The position numbers and the translations under genes are program-made. Positions 33,300-44,646 of a DNA stretch of 64,000 bases are shown one piece after another. Source of the DNA: Mesostigma viride (taxonomy: Eukaryota; Streptophyta; Mesostigmatophyceae; Mesostigmatales; Mesostigmataceae); the NCBI GenBank assembly GCA_009746045.1, contig RPFO01000156.1, positions 3,452,318 through 3,516,317 on the forward strand, given 5' to 3'. The notes beneath the pieces are model-generated. The model was not told the origin of the DNA and searched no databases. It saw only the letters and a list, made by a program, of their open reading frames with translations. Position 1 is the first letter of the stretch. Each line of letters opens with the position of its first letter.

Positions 33300-34978
33300 T
33301 CTAACCTGGCTGGGCCCGGCCCACGTGAGGAGGTGCCTGCCCGGCTGGGCGGGGCGCAGCAGTGGCAGAGGGGCCATTGGAGGTGTCTACCTGGTTGGTG
33401 CGAGCTACGTGCCCTACTAGCAGCAGGCGCCGCTGCTTGATGGTGCTGGTGATAAGTGGCATGCCGAGGTACAAGTGCTCCTTGCGGACATCAGCAGCGT
33501 ATCCTACACGGATCGAAAACTGACCGCAGCACTGATGTTGGTGACCGCGCTGTCCAGCTTGCTGGCGCCAAGGTCGGCGGTGAGAGTCCACGTCTCGGCC
33601 CCGTACGTAAGAACAGGGAGGACCAGGTCATGTTTCTCTAGCTTGCCCAAGAAGGGCTTGCGCCACAGGGCCCAGTATTGGCGTAAAGCGTGCCGGCAGG
33701 CGAGGGAGATACCGTGGTCCACATTGGCCTCGCAGCCGGGGAGTAAGCTACCCAGAAAGTAGCAACTTGACGCGGTCCCGATACAGGACTCGAGCGCCAT
33801 CAACTAGTAGAAAGAGGTCGGGCGGCGGGTGGCTGAGTGAGTCCAATCGCCAGAGCCTTAGTCTTCTTGCTGACTTCAAGCCCCACCACACAGGCCTCGA
33901 TTGCTAGTAGCGGGCAGTCGAGCCACTGACGTCTGCACGTGCGGCAGTGTCCTCGAAGAGGGTGGTGTCTCTGCATAGATGATGTCCGCCATGCAGCTGA
34001 ATCAGTCCGATTTCGCCCCGCCGATGCCAGAAATCGTCGGCGACCTGCATCGGCCCCTGGTTCCCTACCCACAATGCGAGCAAACCGCTTGCGCGCCTGA
34101 ATCATTACATTATTATTCGACCACAATAATGAACAGTGAGGTAGGGCGAGAGCACGCAGCCCTGCCACACACCCTTCTGTAAAGGGCATGGTGGCGTGGT
34201 CCTGTAGGAAGTGCGCACCGAGGTGGTGGACCCTTCAGACAGGTTGTGGATGACAGCAGTAAGGGGGACCGGAGGGGGATCCGGAACAGAGGGAGGATGT
34301 CCCACAGCGCAGCTGGCCAGAAAACCGAATCGAAGGCTTTGATGAAGTCCACCAGCACAAGGTGCAGAGGGGACTCACCAGGCTGAAGGCGGTGCAGTTC
34401 TTCTGCACAAGGCGGCGAGTAGCGAAGAGCGCCTGTACTGTGTTCATTGCGGCCTGGACGGAAGCCGTGCTGAGTCTCGCTGAGGTGGCCGTCCAGGGCA
34501 GTGCGCAGGCAGTTCAGGATGAGCCGCATGAGAACCTTGAGGGGGGCACTTTGGATGCACACCCCTCTATAGTTGCCAGGTTCAGCGGGCGACCCCTTGT
34601 TCTAGTGTACAGCATCGTGCGAAAACTGTGTTGCCAGGCCGCTGGGGGCGGTTGCGACGACAGCAGAATGTGATTGCAGATATCCCGGAAGCTCTAGCTG
34701 CATGACACCCGGGTCCTCAAACTCGGCGGCGAGTTTCACGACCGCGGCCGGAATCTCGTCGGAGCCTGTGGCTGCATGCATCGTAACGCAGGCGCTGGAC
34801 CACCTGAGTCCGTGACCTCGCGGGAGGTGAAAGGAGGCATGTCTGACGGCCGGTCGCCGAGCGGGCCGGCCAGCGGGGGGGCTAGGTAGTCCGCCGCTGA
34901 CCCGTCAGGTGGGGTCGGGGGCCCGGCTGGGCCGCCTGCCAGGGCGGCCCGCTGGCGGGCGGCGGCTGCTGGGAGCAA
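33300..34978 (-). pseudogene. LINE-A reverse transcriptase, broken minus-strand copy
   Basis: Fragments in different frames match the plus-strand RT: DMPPFTSREVT near 34840, IQSAPLKVLMRLILN near 34540, DFIKAFDSVFWPA near 34340, PLQKGVWQGCVLSPY near 34180, and HALRQYWALWRK plus VLPVLTYGAETWTLTADL near 33690-33590. Many small indels and stops show it is dead. Confidence 0.85.
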
Positions 34979-35138
34979 GGGCGGGGGCGGCGCAGCTGTC
35001 CCCAGGACGTCTGCAGTGGCCGCGGCCCAGGTGCGGAGCCGCTCATGGCCGGTGCCCCGGGTACGTCGTGGCGGTGGGGTCGGCCGAGGCCGTCCGGGTG
35101 CCCGCGGCGCTTGTACAAGAACCAGGCCCCCTTCAATA

Positions 35139-36832
35139 GGTATACCATCAATATTAGGTCATGTCAGCCAATACGTCAGCCAGGCCATGCTTCCAAATGT
35201 CCGTGCAAGAAAAGCTGCACGCCTGTATAGTGCAAAGACAAAAATTAAGATAACGCAGCACAGTGCTTTATATGTTGTCCCCAGGAGATACACTCCATGG
35301 CAGTGTTGCTAGCATTGAAGCGCAATGATCGAGGAATTAGCGCATGCATGTCACCATCAATAATTGAAAATGAGTGTGGCACTTGAACACATGCATGCAT
35401 GCACATGTACGTTTACACAAGTAGCCATCATGTTTGTCATGTCTCGAGTAGTATAGGCGTATATAGGTTTGACCTGTGGGACCACACGTGAGCGCCTGAA
35501 TAGATATTAACCTTGTATTGGTTCTGTTTGTGACGGATCTTGTCTACCAATGCTATATATTGCCAGTTTCTGATTCTCCCGATTTCTGGCCTGCGCTGGT
35601 TGTCTCCTTGATATTGCCAGTTTGCATGCATAGCACATGTGACAGTCATGACTGCCTTTGTAAGGAAATTAACACAAAATCATAATAGTTGCATGAAAAA
35701 GCATCAAAGCAGGATTGAAGGGAAATTTTTTTCTTTATTTTCTTTTCATATATTTTTAGAGGCTTTTTTGGTTTATTTTTGGTTCTGGTTTCTAATACGT
35801 GCTTCTTGGTACAACAGGTTGCCAAAGCGGGTGCCAAAGACAGTGTCAGCTGTCACCATGGGTCAGGCATGGAAGCTGAGAGGAAGCTGCCTATCTGCTC
35901 ATGCGTGCTAGGGACCCTACTGGATGTATTGAATGAGAAATTGCGCAGAGCCGTGATGCTTAGTCCTTGCAGATCGGGGTTCAGGCATCAGCATACCAAA
36001 ATTGGACATCTCATCGAGATCTCATAGCCATGTACATGGCTGCTCACACAAACAACTAATGGCCATGACACAGCCCGACAAACCCTTGGTTCCCGACATG
36101 CAAGACCTGGTACCGCATGGTCAGCCACTCTCAGGCACTGCACAGTTCCTCACCTGCACAGTTCCTGCCACTGTGATCTGCGCATTCCCAGCCCACCATC
36201 CAGTCGGCACCCATCACTGGCAGCACCAACGGCATGGCCGGCGCTCTAATGCATGGCTGTGCTCTGTGACGGATGCTGGTAACGTTGAAGTCAGCTCCTC
36301 CCAACCACCTCCCGCCACATCGCCCGGTAAAATGGGTGTCTTAACTTTGCATCCGTGGCCCCCGACCAATCAGCATGGCGGTGTCCACAAGAGCCGAAAA
36401 TAGCCACGGGGAGCCCAAAGAAGGCATGTTGGCACCACCCACCCTGGGTTGGGGTGGCAGCTGTACCCATGCCTGCACAAAAGTGCAGCCATGGGTAGTG
36501 CCCTCTATTGCCCATCTTCCAGCAAAGGCATGGTGATGCTTTAGATAAATAATAGCCATCATGCCAGCCCCCAGGCAGGGTGGATGGGACACGGACCTCA
36601 TCCTGAATGCCATCGAGCAGCTTTTGTTCTGGGCATCACAGGCAGCTCTTGTGGCCGGATGGCAGCTTTAAACTGCCACAATCCAATGCCGAGAAGGGGC
36701 ATAGTGTTAAATTTAGCACATGCCTGGACACCAGCTGATGTAGAAGATCTCACCATTGTGCTGAAAGGCCACTTGAGATGGGCGTAGAACATGCCGAAAA
36801 TGCAGCGGATCTTTGGCAACACTTGTGTCGTT
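35139..36832. other. Intergenic region, no recognised gene
   Basis: About 1.7 kb. 35560-35615 is a short copy of repeat R (GATTTCTGGCCTGCGCTGG, encoding SPDFWPALVVSLI). Alternating ATGC sequence lies near 35385-35405. Scattered short ORFs (for example 36002-36403) match nothing known to me. Confidence 0.5.
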
Positions 36833-36869
36833 GTGTCGATGAGGGGCGCCCTCACCGCGTTCACTATAG
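36833..36869 (-). pseudogene. Partial duplicate of the eIF6 last exon end
   Basis: The segment repeats the end of the adjacent eIF6 coding sequence (GTGTCGATGAGGG.CGCCCTCA and CGTTCAC.ATAGC) with a few changes. It lies directly downstream of the eIF6 stop codon and would encode a variant of the final dozen residues. Confidence 0.75.
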
Positions 36870-36877
36870 CGAAACAC

Positions 36878-39800
36878 TTATGACATTGTGTCGATGAGGG
36901 ACGCCCTCATCTCGTTCACAATAGCCGATGGCTGCGCGTCCCTCAGCTTGAAAATGCTCTCGATGACCGACAGTTCCGTCGACGTGGTGTCAAACCCACA
37001 GAATGCGCACCAATCGTTCACGACCAGACCCGCGCCGATCACGTCACTGCCCCGGTTCACCGTACCAGCCACCAGCGGCACCTGCAACAAGGAGGACAGC
37101 TCGTCCATTTCTTCTATCGACGTCTTCGGGTGCACCTGAAGGGGTGGGGTGGGGGGTAGCCGAGGAACGGGGGTGATGGTGGGGTAGGAAATGAGAGAAG
37201 GAAGGGGCAGCCCGAGGAGGCCCCTTGTTGCCACGAGCGCAAGAGCATGCGCATAGCGGCGAGTACCACATGAGGGACAAGCATAGCGGGCGCACACGCG
37301 TCGGTCGCCGTACACAAGAGAGAGGTAGCAGGCGCACACGCGTCGGTCGCCGTACACAAGAGAGAGGTAGCAGGCGCACACGCGTCGGTCGCCGTACACA
37401 AGAGAGAGGTAGCAGGCGCACACGCGTCGGTCGCCGTACACAAGAGAGAGGTAGCAGGCGCACACGCGTCGGTCGCCGTACACAAGAGAGAGGTAGCAGC
37501 CGCACACGCGTCGGTCGCCGTACACAAGAGAGAGGTAGCAGGCGCACACGCGTCGGTCGCCGTACACAAGAGAGAGGCAGCAGGCGCACACGCGTCGGTC
37601 GCCGTACACAAGAGAGAGGTAGCCTTGAGGAGGGCAGGGGAAGAGGCAGCACAAGTTCCAAAAGACATGACGCCTGATGCGACCCCTGAGGAAGAGAAGG
37701 TCCCCGCTCCCCAACGCCAGGGGCCAGTCGCTGCTTGGCGAGGGCCTGCATGCAACACCAACAGACTGCCAGGGGCTCGCGGCCACTAGGCAGCCAGTCA
37801 AACTCCCGGACGAGTTTCCACGAGCCTCAACGTCACGCTATTATGCCAGCTGGGAAAGAAAGCATACACAAATGCTGCCGTTTGCCACACCACCACGCAT
37901 GCTAGCCGTTGCCACCCTGGCACCCACCAGGCCACCCTGGTTGGAGAAGGCGCAGTAGCTGCCGACGAGCACATTCCCCGCAATGGTCTGGCGGAACACC
38001 TCCACGCCCAGCACGTCCGAGATCAGCTCCTCCGTCTCCTGGTGGTGACAACAAGGGGCATGAGTTACGAGCAACAAGCGCACATCAGCGACATGGATAT
38101 ACGATCAACAAAAAGGAAAGCAACATGGGTATATAAGCAGGACAAACAAGCAACCCGTTCATTTGTTTATGCCCAGCACGTTTAAGGTGAGCTCGTAAGT
38201 CTCCCGGTGGTGGGTGGACAGGCGCCCATGTCAGCCACCTCTCCATGGCAAAATACGAGCCAAGGCGATGCACACATAAGATGGCCCAGGCACCCCATGC
38301 CACCAGGACCACCAAGCACGCTGCGCCACATGAAGCAGTGGGCGAGAGACCGGACTACCGTAGGAAAAAAGCCCATTTTGGCGAACTAATTCATTAATTG
38401 TTGGCGTTGCAAGTATCCAATTTTGGTCCGTGCCGCTGAAATATGGACAAGTCCTGGCATGTGACATGCAGATTCTGAGAGCCAGTATTGAGATCTATCG
38501 ATTACGCTACTTTACTTGAGTTTGGACCCCCCAACGACCGACTTGGTCTGTCTTAGCTTTGGCCCATTTGATGCTAAGGGGCCAGCTTACAGCCATTTTC
38601 AAGTGTCTTGTAGGCCTGCTATCGCTCAACTGAAATCGGACTCTCCGGAATCTAAGGTATGATCCAGGATTCTCTTGAAGAGATCTGTCGATTGCGCTGC
38701 TCAAAATGAAAATCGAACACGATTTTTGAGCCCCAGTCTAGCCACAATAGTAGTCCGGTCTCTTGCCAACTGTTCCACATGCCGCTATCCCGGGTCCATA
38801 CAGGCAATACCCAGCCATGCCTATGAAATAGCACAAACATCTAATGAAGGCCATGTCTATTTAATAAAACACACACAATGACCAGGCGTGCAGAAATGTC
38901 GGTCGATCACCCCATCCGGGTCGATGGCTCACCCCATTCAGGTCCAAAAACATGCTGGCCTTTCCCTACCATCACTAAAAAAATATCTCACCCGGTCCAG
39001 GTCCTAAACCATGCTTGTCTATCCGGACCATCGGTCCATAAATAGCTCACCCGGTCCAGGTCGGTGTGCACCAGTGACACGTAGTCGTTGCACGCGATGC
39101 AGTTTCCCAGCGCAGACAGCCGCTCCTCCACGCGCTGAACGACGACGGCGTCCGGCAGCGAGTTGCGGATGGCCAGCAATTCTGGCGTACGCGCGAGTCC
39201 ACCGCCACCCCCCACCCCGCAAGGACACATGCACGCCATGGCGAACCGCAAGTTTACCCACACAAAACCAAGGTGCCCCAGACAAACACACACGCGCAAG
39301 CCCAGTGGGTGCCAGCACACAAAACAAGCATAATGACACGCGTGAGCGAGCGAGCGACCCATCCGATGGGGCGGCAGGTGGCAGCCATGCAAGGTTGAAG
39401 ATGGGATTGTGGCCAATAAGGCAGGAGGCTTAACACTGGAAGGAGAAAACCATGCGAGCTGGCAGAACTACGTTGATGGCCGTACAGCAGTACCTCGTAT
39501 CAATAAGCCTCGTATGCAAGTATCAATAAGACAACCAGCGCAGGCCAGCATTCTGAAGAATCCGAACCATGGCAGCTAGAGCCTGCCATGATCTTGTCTG
39601 CCTATGCGGAGCCGTTCAGGATGATGGAAAGGAATGGAGGTGGATATGTGGAACCTTGTACATTCAAAATTGCGGCTGGCGAATGTTCCGAGCCAGACCT
39701 AGACGGTTTAGCCACAAAACAACCTCGCGTGATCAGTGTGTTTGTTTCTAGCGGCCAGGAGCGTCCAGTTGTAAGCACAACTGCTGCGATCGCTCTCGCG

Positions 39801-42116
39801 CCAGTTGTACAAGGAATTGCCCTCAGTAAAAGCAAGGGTGAATACCCTCCAATGACACGATGAATCGCCCAAGTGTACATATACAAGATACACCACTAGA
39901 GGCAACACCGCTGCATGCAACCTGCAACACAGCTGCATGCAACCCGCAACTCCGCTGCAAGCAACCCGCAACACCGCTGCATGCAACCTGCAACACTGCT
40001 GCATGCATGCTGCAACACCGCTGCATGCAACCTGCAACACCGCTGCATGCATGCTGCAACACAGCTGCATGCAACCCGCAACACCACTGCATGCAACCCG
40101 CAACACCGCTGCATGCATGCTGCAACACCGCTGCATGCAAACTGCAACACCGCTGCATGCATGCTGCAACACAGCTGCATGCAACCTGCAACACCGCTGC
40201 ATGCAACCCGCAACACCGCTGCATGCAACCTGCAACACTGCTGCATGCATGCTGCAACACCGCTGCATGCAACCCGCAACACCGCTGCATGCATGCTGCC
40301 CCTTGCTGGTGCCCCTGTATGGAAAGAAACAATGCGGAGGGGGTACGCAACCAAGCAAGGGCCCTACCTTGATCCGTCGTCGTACTCGGCAGCAGCAGCC
40401 CGTTTTTATTGCCTGGTGAAGGGAACAAGAATAAACAGGAGGCAGGGCCCAGAAGCACCAACAGACACCAGGGAGGGAACAGGGCAGGTGAGAAAATGTC
40501 AGCAAGGGACCGCAGCGGGGACGCAAGCAGCGCTAAAACATGGCCGCACAAACCGGCTCCCACAACACTTCCATGCACCAATCGCTGTACTCAGCTCGAC
40601 ACGCCAGGTGGGCTGCCTGCCTCATGCCCGCATCACAGCGCAGGATATGACGAGCGCAGCAACCGCGGTGAGGGCTGCAAGTAAAGTGCCCTTTACTGGG
40701 GCCGTTCAACAGGACGACCGCGAGGGTAAGCGCCTCCCCATAAACCACACTTCTGTGCACCTGCCCATACATGCACCCACCCACAACCAACTCACGTACG
40801 CCAACCATGCGGTGGAGCACCCTGCTCCTGGCATGTGAAAAGGGGTGCACCCTGCTCTATGGCATGTGACAAGGGGGGCAACAATCCAGAGGTGCCAAAA
40901 GCAGGGGAACGAGACGGCGTTGCGGCAGCAAGTAAGGGGCAAACACCATTGGAGGGGGGGGGGGGGGGGGATGGCGGGCATCCCTTACCCGGCACCAGAT
41001 CAATCAAGACGCTCAAAAGCAGCCACAAAACCATTCGCGTGTGGCAGGGACAAAAACTGCTAGTAGCATGCGTGACGGATGCTAGTAGCATGAGTGGAGG
41101 CCAGCAAATCTCTCGCAGTAAAAAAAAAGCTCACGCAAACGCAAACAGGCACGGGCACATGCGTGCACGCATGCATACAGGTACTGCCACAACCATGCAC
41201 GCATGTGCCCAACTCACCCACACACATGCGCCCGATGATGCGACAGCCCGCAACCGATGCCTTGATCACAGGGATGGTGTCCGCCAGCTCGGCCTCAAAC
41301 GTGCTGAGGGCGCGGGGGGCGCAAGGGGAGAAGAAATGGGTGGATGGTGGGTAGGAGTGGGAGGGAGGTACACAGAAGTAGATGCGTGGAGGAGGGCGGG
41401 GGGAAAGGAGGAGGAGGGAGGGGGGGAGAGAAGATGGATCATAAATACAAGGCCAACGCACGCGTCATCGGCCGGACCTAAATGCGTTGCTGCCAGAATT
41501 TTACGACCGGAGACACAGGTGTGCGCAAAGTCCGAGAGGAAACCAGCCCCTTCAAGCCCGGCCCATGGCGGCGACTCTCTGGCCAAACGCGGAATTCGCG
41601 CTGACCCAGCGTTGCTCGCGAAACCTGCCAGCAAAAAATCATGCTAGCAGCGTCTCACGTGTTAATTCGCATATCGGTACACCTGTGGACATCTGATACT
41701 ACCCCAAGTTACTGCAAATTTCCGCAATCCCTGCTACCGTTGCAAACTTAAACCAGCGCAACGGGGGAGCCGACATACAGGCAATTCTGAGCCTGCCACC
41801 GAGTAGCTGGGGGAAAGGATTACCTCCCTATCACACGGTGCATAACCGGTATGTCGTAGGTGGTTTGTCTGCGTACCTGTAGAAAGTCTCGGAACCTCCA
41901 TGTGCGACTAGAGCGTAGGAATTCGTCAGCCTCGCAAAGACGCCAATCTCACTGCTGTTCTCGAATTGGGCGCCTGCGCAAGTCAAGTACCACATCGTTC
42001 GCAAAACTTAGATCCCGGTGCACCACCTTCGCCGTGGACACACAAAAACGACCAAACGGCGAGCGTGCATGCTGTGGATGCGAGCAAAAAATTACTGTCA
42101 ACTTACGATTTGCCAT
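36878..42116 (-). CDS. EIF6: Eukaryotic translation initiation factor 6
   Basis: eIF6 binds the 60S ribosomal subunit, acts in its biogenesis and blocks premature joining to 40S. Seven minus-strand exons: 42116-42107, 41973-41877, 41303-41218, 40412-40368, 39181-39051, 38038-37928, 37135-36878. All introns are GT-AG and phases match throughout. The sum is 738 nt, 245 residues plus stop, exactly the usual family length. Conserved segments in order: [112 protein letters not shown]. The first exon is only 10 nt. One oddity is His where most relatives have Ile before GGSE. Introns 4 and 6 carry minisatellites. Confidence 0.96.
37291..37625. repeat. 42-bp minisatellite, 8 units, in eIF6 intron 6
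   Basis: Eight nearly identical 42-bp units (core CACACGCGTCGGTCGCCG then TACACAAGAGAGAGG) start at 37291 and repeat every 42 bp. The period is a multiple of three, so long open frames appear, but the tract lies wholly between two eIF6 exons. Confidence 0.95.
39470..39812 (-). repeat. Dispersed repeat R, copy 3, in eIF6 intron 4
   Basis: It shares GAGCGATCGCAGCA, ACCGTCTAGGTCTGGCTC, ATCATCCTGAACGGCTC and GGCCTGCGCTGGTTGTC with the other R copies, in the same order on the minus strand. It is inserted in an intron of a housekeeping gene without breaking an exon. Confidence 0.75.
39903..40298. repeat. 22-bp minisatellite, about 18 units, in eIF6 intron 4
   Basis: Alternating variants CTGCATGCAACCYGCAACAC and CTGCATGCATGCTGCAACAC. 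It is immediately downstream (on the minus strand) of the 45-nt exon 4. Cys/Met-rich open frames across it are artefacts. Confidence 0.92.
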
Positions 42117-42473
42117 TTTCTGTGTTGTGACGCTAAACAGGAGGGCACCCACTATCAAGACCGTCTTGAAATGAACGCACTACCTGCCGCAGTGTGCAGA
42201 AATGGCTGCCGTAAAAGCCGCCCGCGCGATTGTTTTACCTTCGGCCGGAGTCACGCGAACCGGCTGACCCGGACGAATCGACTACCGACTAGCGAGGGAC
42301 CAAGTGAGACACGCGCCTGAAGCATGCAGCATGCCCATGAAAAAGACGCCGCGCCAAGAGGCCCAGACATCTCCGGGATACTTTCCTTTGGTAGGTTGGT
42401 ACTCACTCCCGTTTACAACAGTTGTACATAACTTACGAAACCGAGCACCGAACTAGTATTTCTGTTTGTACAG
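42117..42473. promoter_or_regulatory. Likely divergent promoter region upstream of eIF6
   Basis: 357 bp between the eIF6 start codon (minus strand) and a candidate plus-strand first exon. There is no coding signal and no clear TATA box; assignment rests on position alone. Confidence 0.35.
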
Positions 42474-42517
42474 ATGTGCAGAGAAGGTTTCTTGGGGCCG
42501 TTAGCTTGTGCCCCCAG
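42474..42517 (+). CDS. Candidate first coding exon of the NYN-LOTUS gene
   Basis: ATG at 42474 is followed by 14 codons and two bases, then a strong donor (CCCAG/GTGAGC). The exit phase (two bases, AG) is exactly what the exon at 44647 requires, giving a Ser codon across the junction. The intervening intron would be 2.1 kb. Alternatives are an undetected exon elsewhere in 42518-44646, or chance. Confidence 0.3.
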
Positions 42518-43489
42518 GTGAGCGGGGAGCTGCGCGGCGCGTCCCCGCTTACAGGGTCCCCGGCTCCCCGGCGGCGGGGAGTCGCCGCCCCCGGCCGCCC
42601 GGCCAAGGCTGGTCGCGTCGGGCCCGGACCCGCATTCATCAATGCGCCGCTCGGTCTGGCAAGTGGCAGACCTCAGTGCCAGTCAGTCGGTCAGTTATTT
42701 AGTTTTATTCCCACGCCGGTTATCCGACACTGTGGGAACAGATAGACTGCCCCATTCAGGTCTGTCGATTCAGTATTCAGCGTTCGTCTGTACTAAAGCA
42801 CCACAGATCTGGGCTGTAAATGACTAGACCTTCAGTCTTCAGCCGAGCGTGTTGATTCCTGACAACTGAGTGACAAGATGGTAGAATCCGCAGGACTTTG
42901 AATGCCAGATTTATTGTGGATTGCGGATCCAACAGACGTGACATTCCTGGTTGCCACGTGGAGGGGCAAGAAGCTTGAGTTCCTGGTTGTCTTGTCGATG
43001 CAGTCCGCCAAGTCAGCAATTCAGGTCGTCCTGTCTCTCTCACCTTCATTTCATTTGTTTGCGGGTAAAATTCTTGCCCGACACAGGACATAAAACACCG
43101 ATCCACAGGACAAAGGAAACATCAAATGACGTGCGGCCTACTCAACAAAAACGCGGCGATGTCGCTTTCTGCCAGTCCCATCCTCCGAGGTCGAACAAAG
43201 CGGCTCGCGCTGTGCGCTAGCCTCCATGCATCCCTGCCGACTTGGGGGCACCAGGTCCAAAAGGAAGTGCACGTACGTCTCAGCTCGGGCACATTCACAA
43301 CGAGCCTCTTGCGGGTTTATGGCAAGAGGGTGGTCTCAAGGCATTATTTCACGCTCTTGAGGTAGGATTTGTCGATTGTGCTTACCGGGTATAAGAGGGT
43401 GGTGATGGACTATATAGCATAGCTCCGCTGGCGTTTTCGTCGACGTGTCGCTGTTAGGCGCAGGACGCGCGTGAATCTCCATTAAAGCC

Positions 43490-43862
43490 GCAAGGGGGCC
43501 GTTATAACAAGCGCGCTAGGCTTTTGATTCTCGTACTGGTTGTGTTGTAAAGCGTCGTCAGGGTAAAAGGAAACGCTTTCGCTGGGCTGCTGACGTCTGT
43601 TGAGTCTGCGCTTGTGGGCTGGCCGAACCTCGTTTTTGGACCTTTCGCTTTCGCAGTTTTTTGAAGGCGCGAGTTTTCCGGTCAAAAGTCAGGGTTGTTT
43701 TTCCTGCAGCTTTGCGGAGGCGCTCGGGTTTTGGAGGCTTCGCTTCTTTCGGGCTCGACAAGGCATCCACGGCGTCTTGCTGCGTAACTTTCTGTGGCGT
43801 CTCTACTTTCGCAACGATTTTTTCTGCTAGCGCGAACCCTGTGTCCAGATCTTATCCACCAT
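43490..43862 (-). CDS. Lys/Arg-rich minus-strand frame, unidentified
   Basis: An open minus-strand stretch (about 43856 to 43559) encodes a basic segment with EKIVAKVETP, EAKPPKPERLRKAAG and FKKLRKRKVQKRG. Upstream, in another frame, an ATG at 43937 starts MNRTRKPTRQADR, so a frameshift or a splice near 43840 could join them. The composition suggests a nucleic-acid-binding tail, but no family is recognised. 42518-43489 and 43938-44149 show nothing else I can support. Confidence 0.25.
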
Positions 43863-44149
43863 GTCCAGAACTCCAATCAGGTAATGCGCAGTAGCACATC
43901 GGTCTGCTTGCCGTGTTGGTTTTCGTGTACGATTCATGGCACCGTTTGTTGGTGCAGATGATCCATTCAAGGGTCTAGGGTGGTTATTTTTTGTGCACCT
44001 GCTCCTTGCCTTTTGGTGGTTTGGATTTTACGCCTGAAATCGTTATTCATGGAGCAGGGCAGCATGGCACTCCGGTTACACCAACCACTCTTGCGCAGCC
44101 GCTCTTGCTTAACTAGTTTTGTTGCCAGTCAAAACCTGTTGTGAATTCC

Positions 44150-44545
<396 letters not shown>

Positions 44546-44646
44546 CTCATTTGCTCGCTCATTCGCTCTCTCACTCTCTCACTCTCTCTTTCCTTGGCCG
44601 CACCGCCCCCCCCTCCCCCTCCCCCGTTTTCACCGGGCACGCGCAG

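Larger units (their letters stand above)
30793..35138 (-). mobile_element. LINE-A copy on the minus strand, 4.3 kb, with an expanded 3' UTR
   Basis: From about 35130 down to 30793 it contains the 5' coding part (SAADYLAPPL), a degenerate RT frame, the 3' UTR, a 2.16-kb CATC/GATG array, the terminal hairpin (30817-30830) and an AT-rich tail. A 14-bp near-perfect direct repeat (GGTATACCAT[T/C]AAT) at 30779-30792 and 35139-35152 looks like the target-site duplication. The insertion is therefore a single event that includes the array. Confidence 0.85.

Noticed and set aside
37225-37801. Possible CRISPR-like array of 42-bp units, and long frames across it.
   Set aside because: Units are head-to-tail with no unique spacers, and the tract lies in an intron of eIF6 in a eukaryotic context.
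39708-40838. Cys/Met/Gln-rich frames suggesting a metallothionein-like protein.
   Set aside because: They come from the 22-bp minisatellite in eIF6 intron 4 and are open on both strands.
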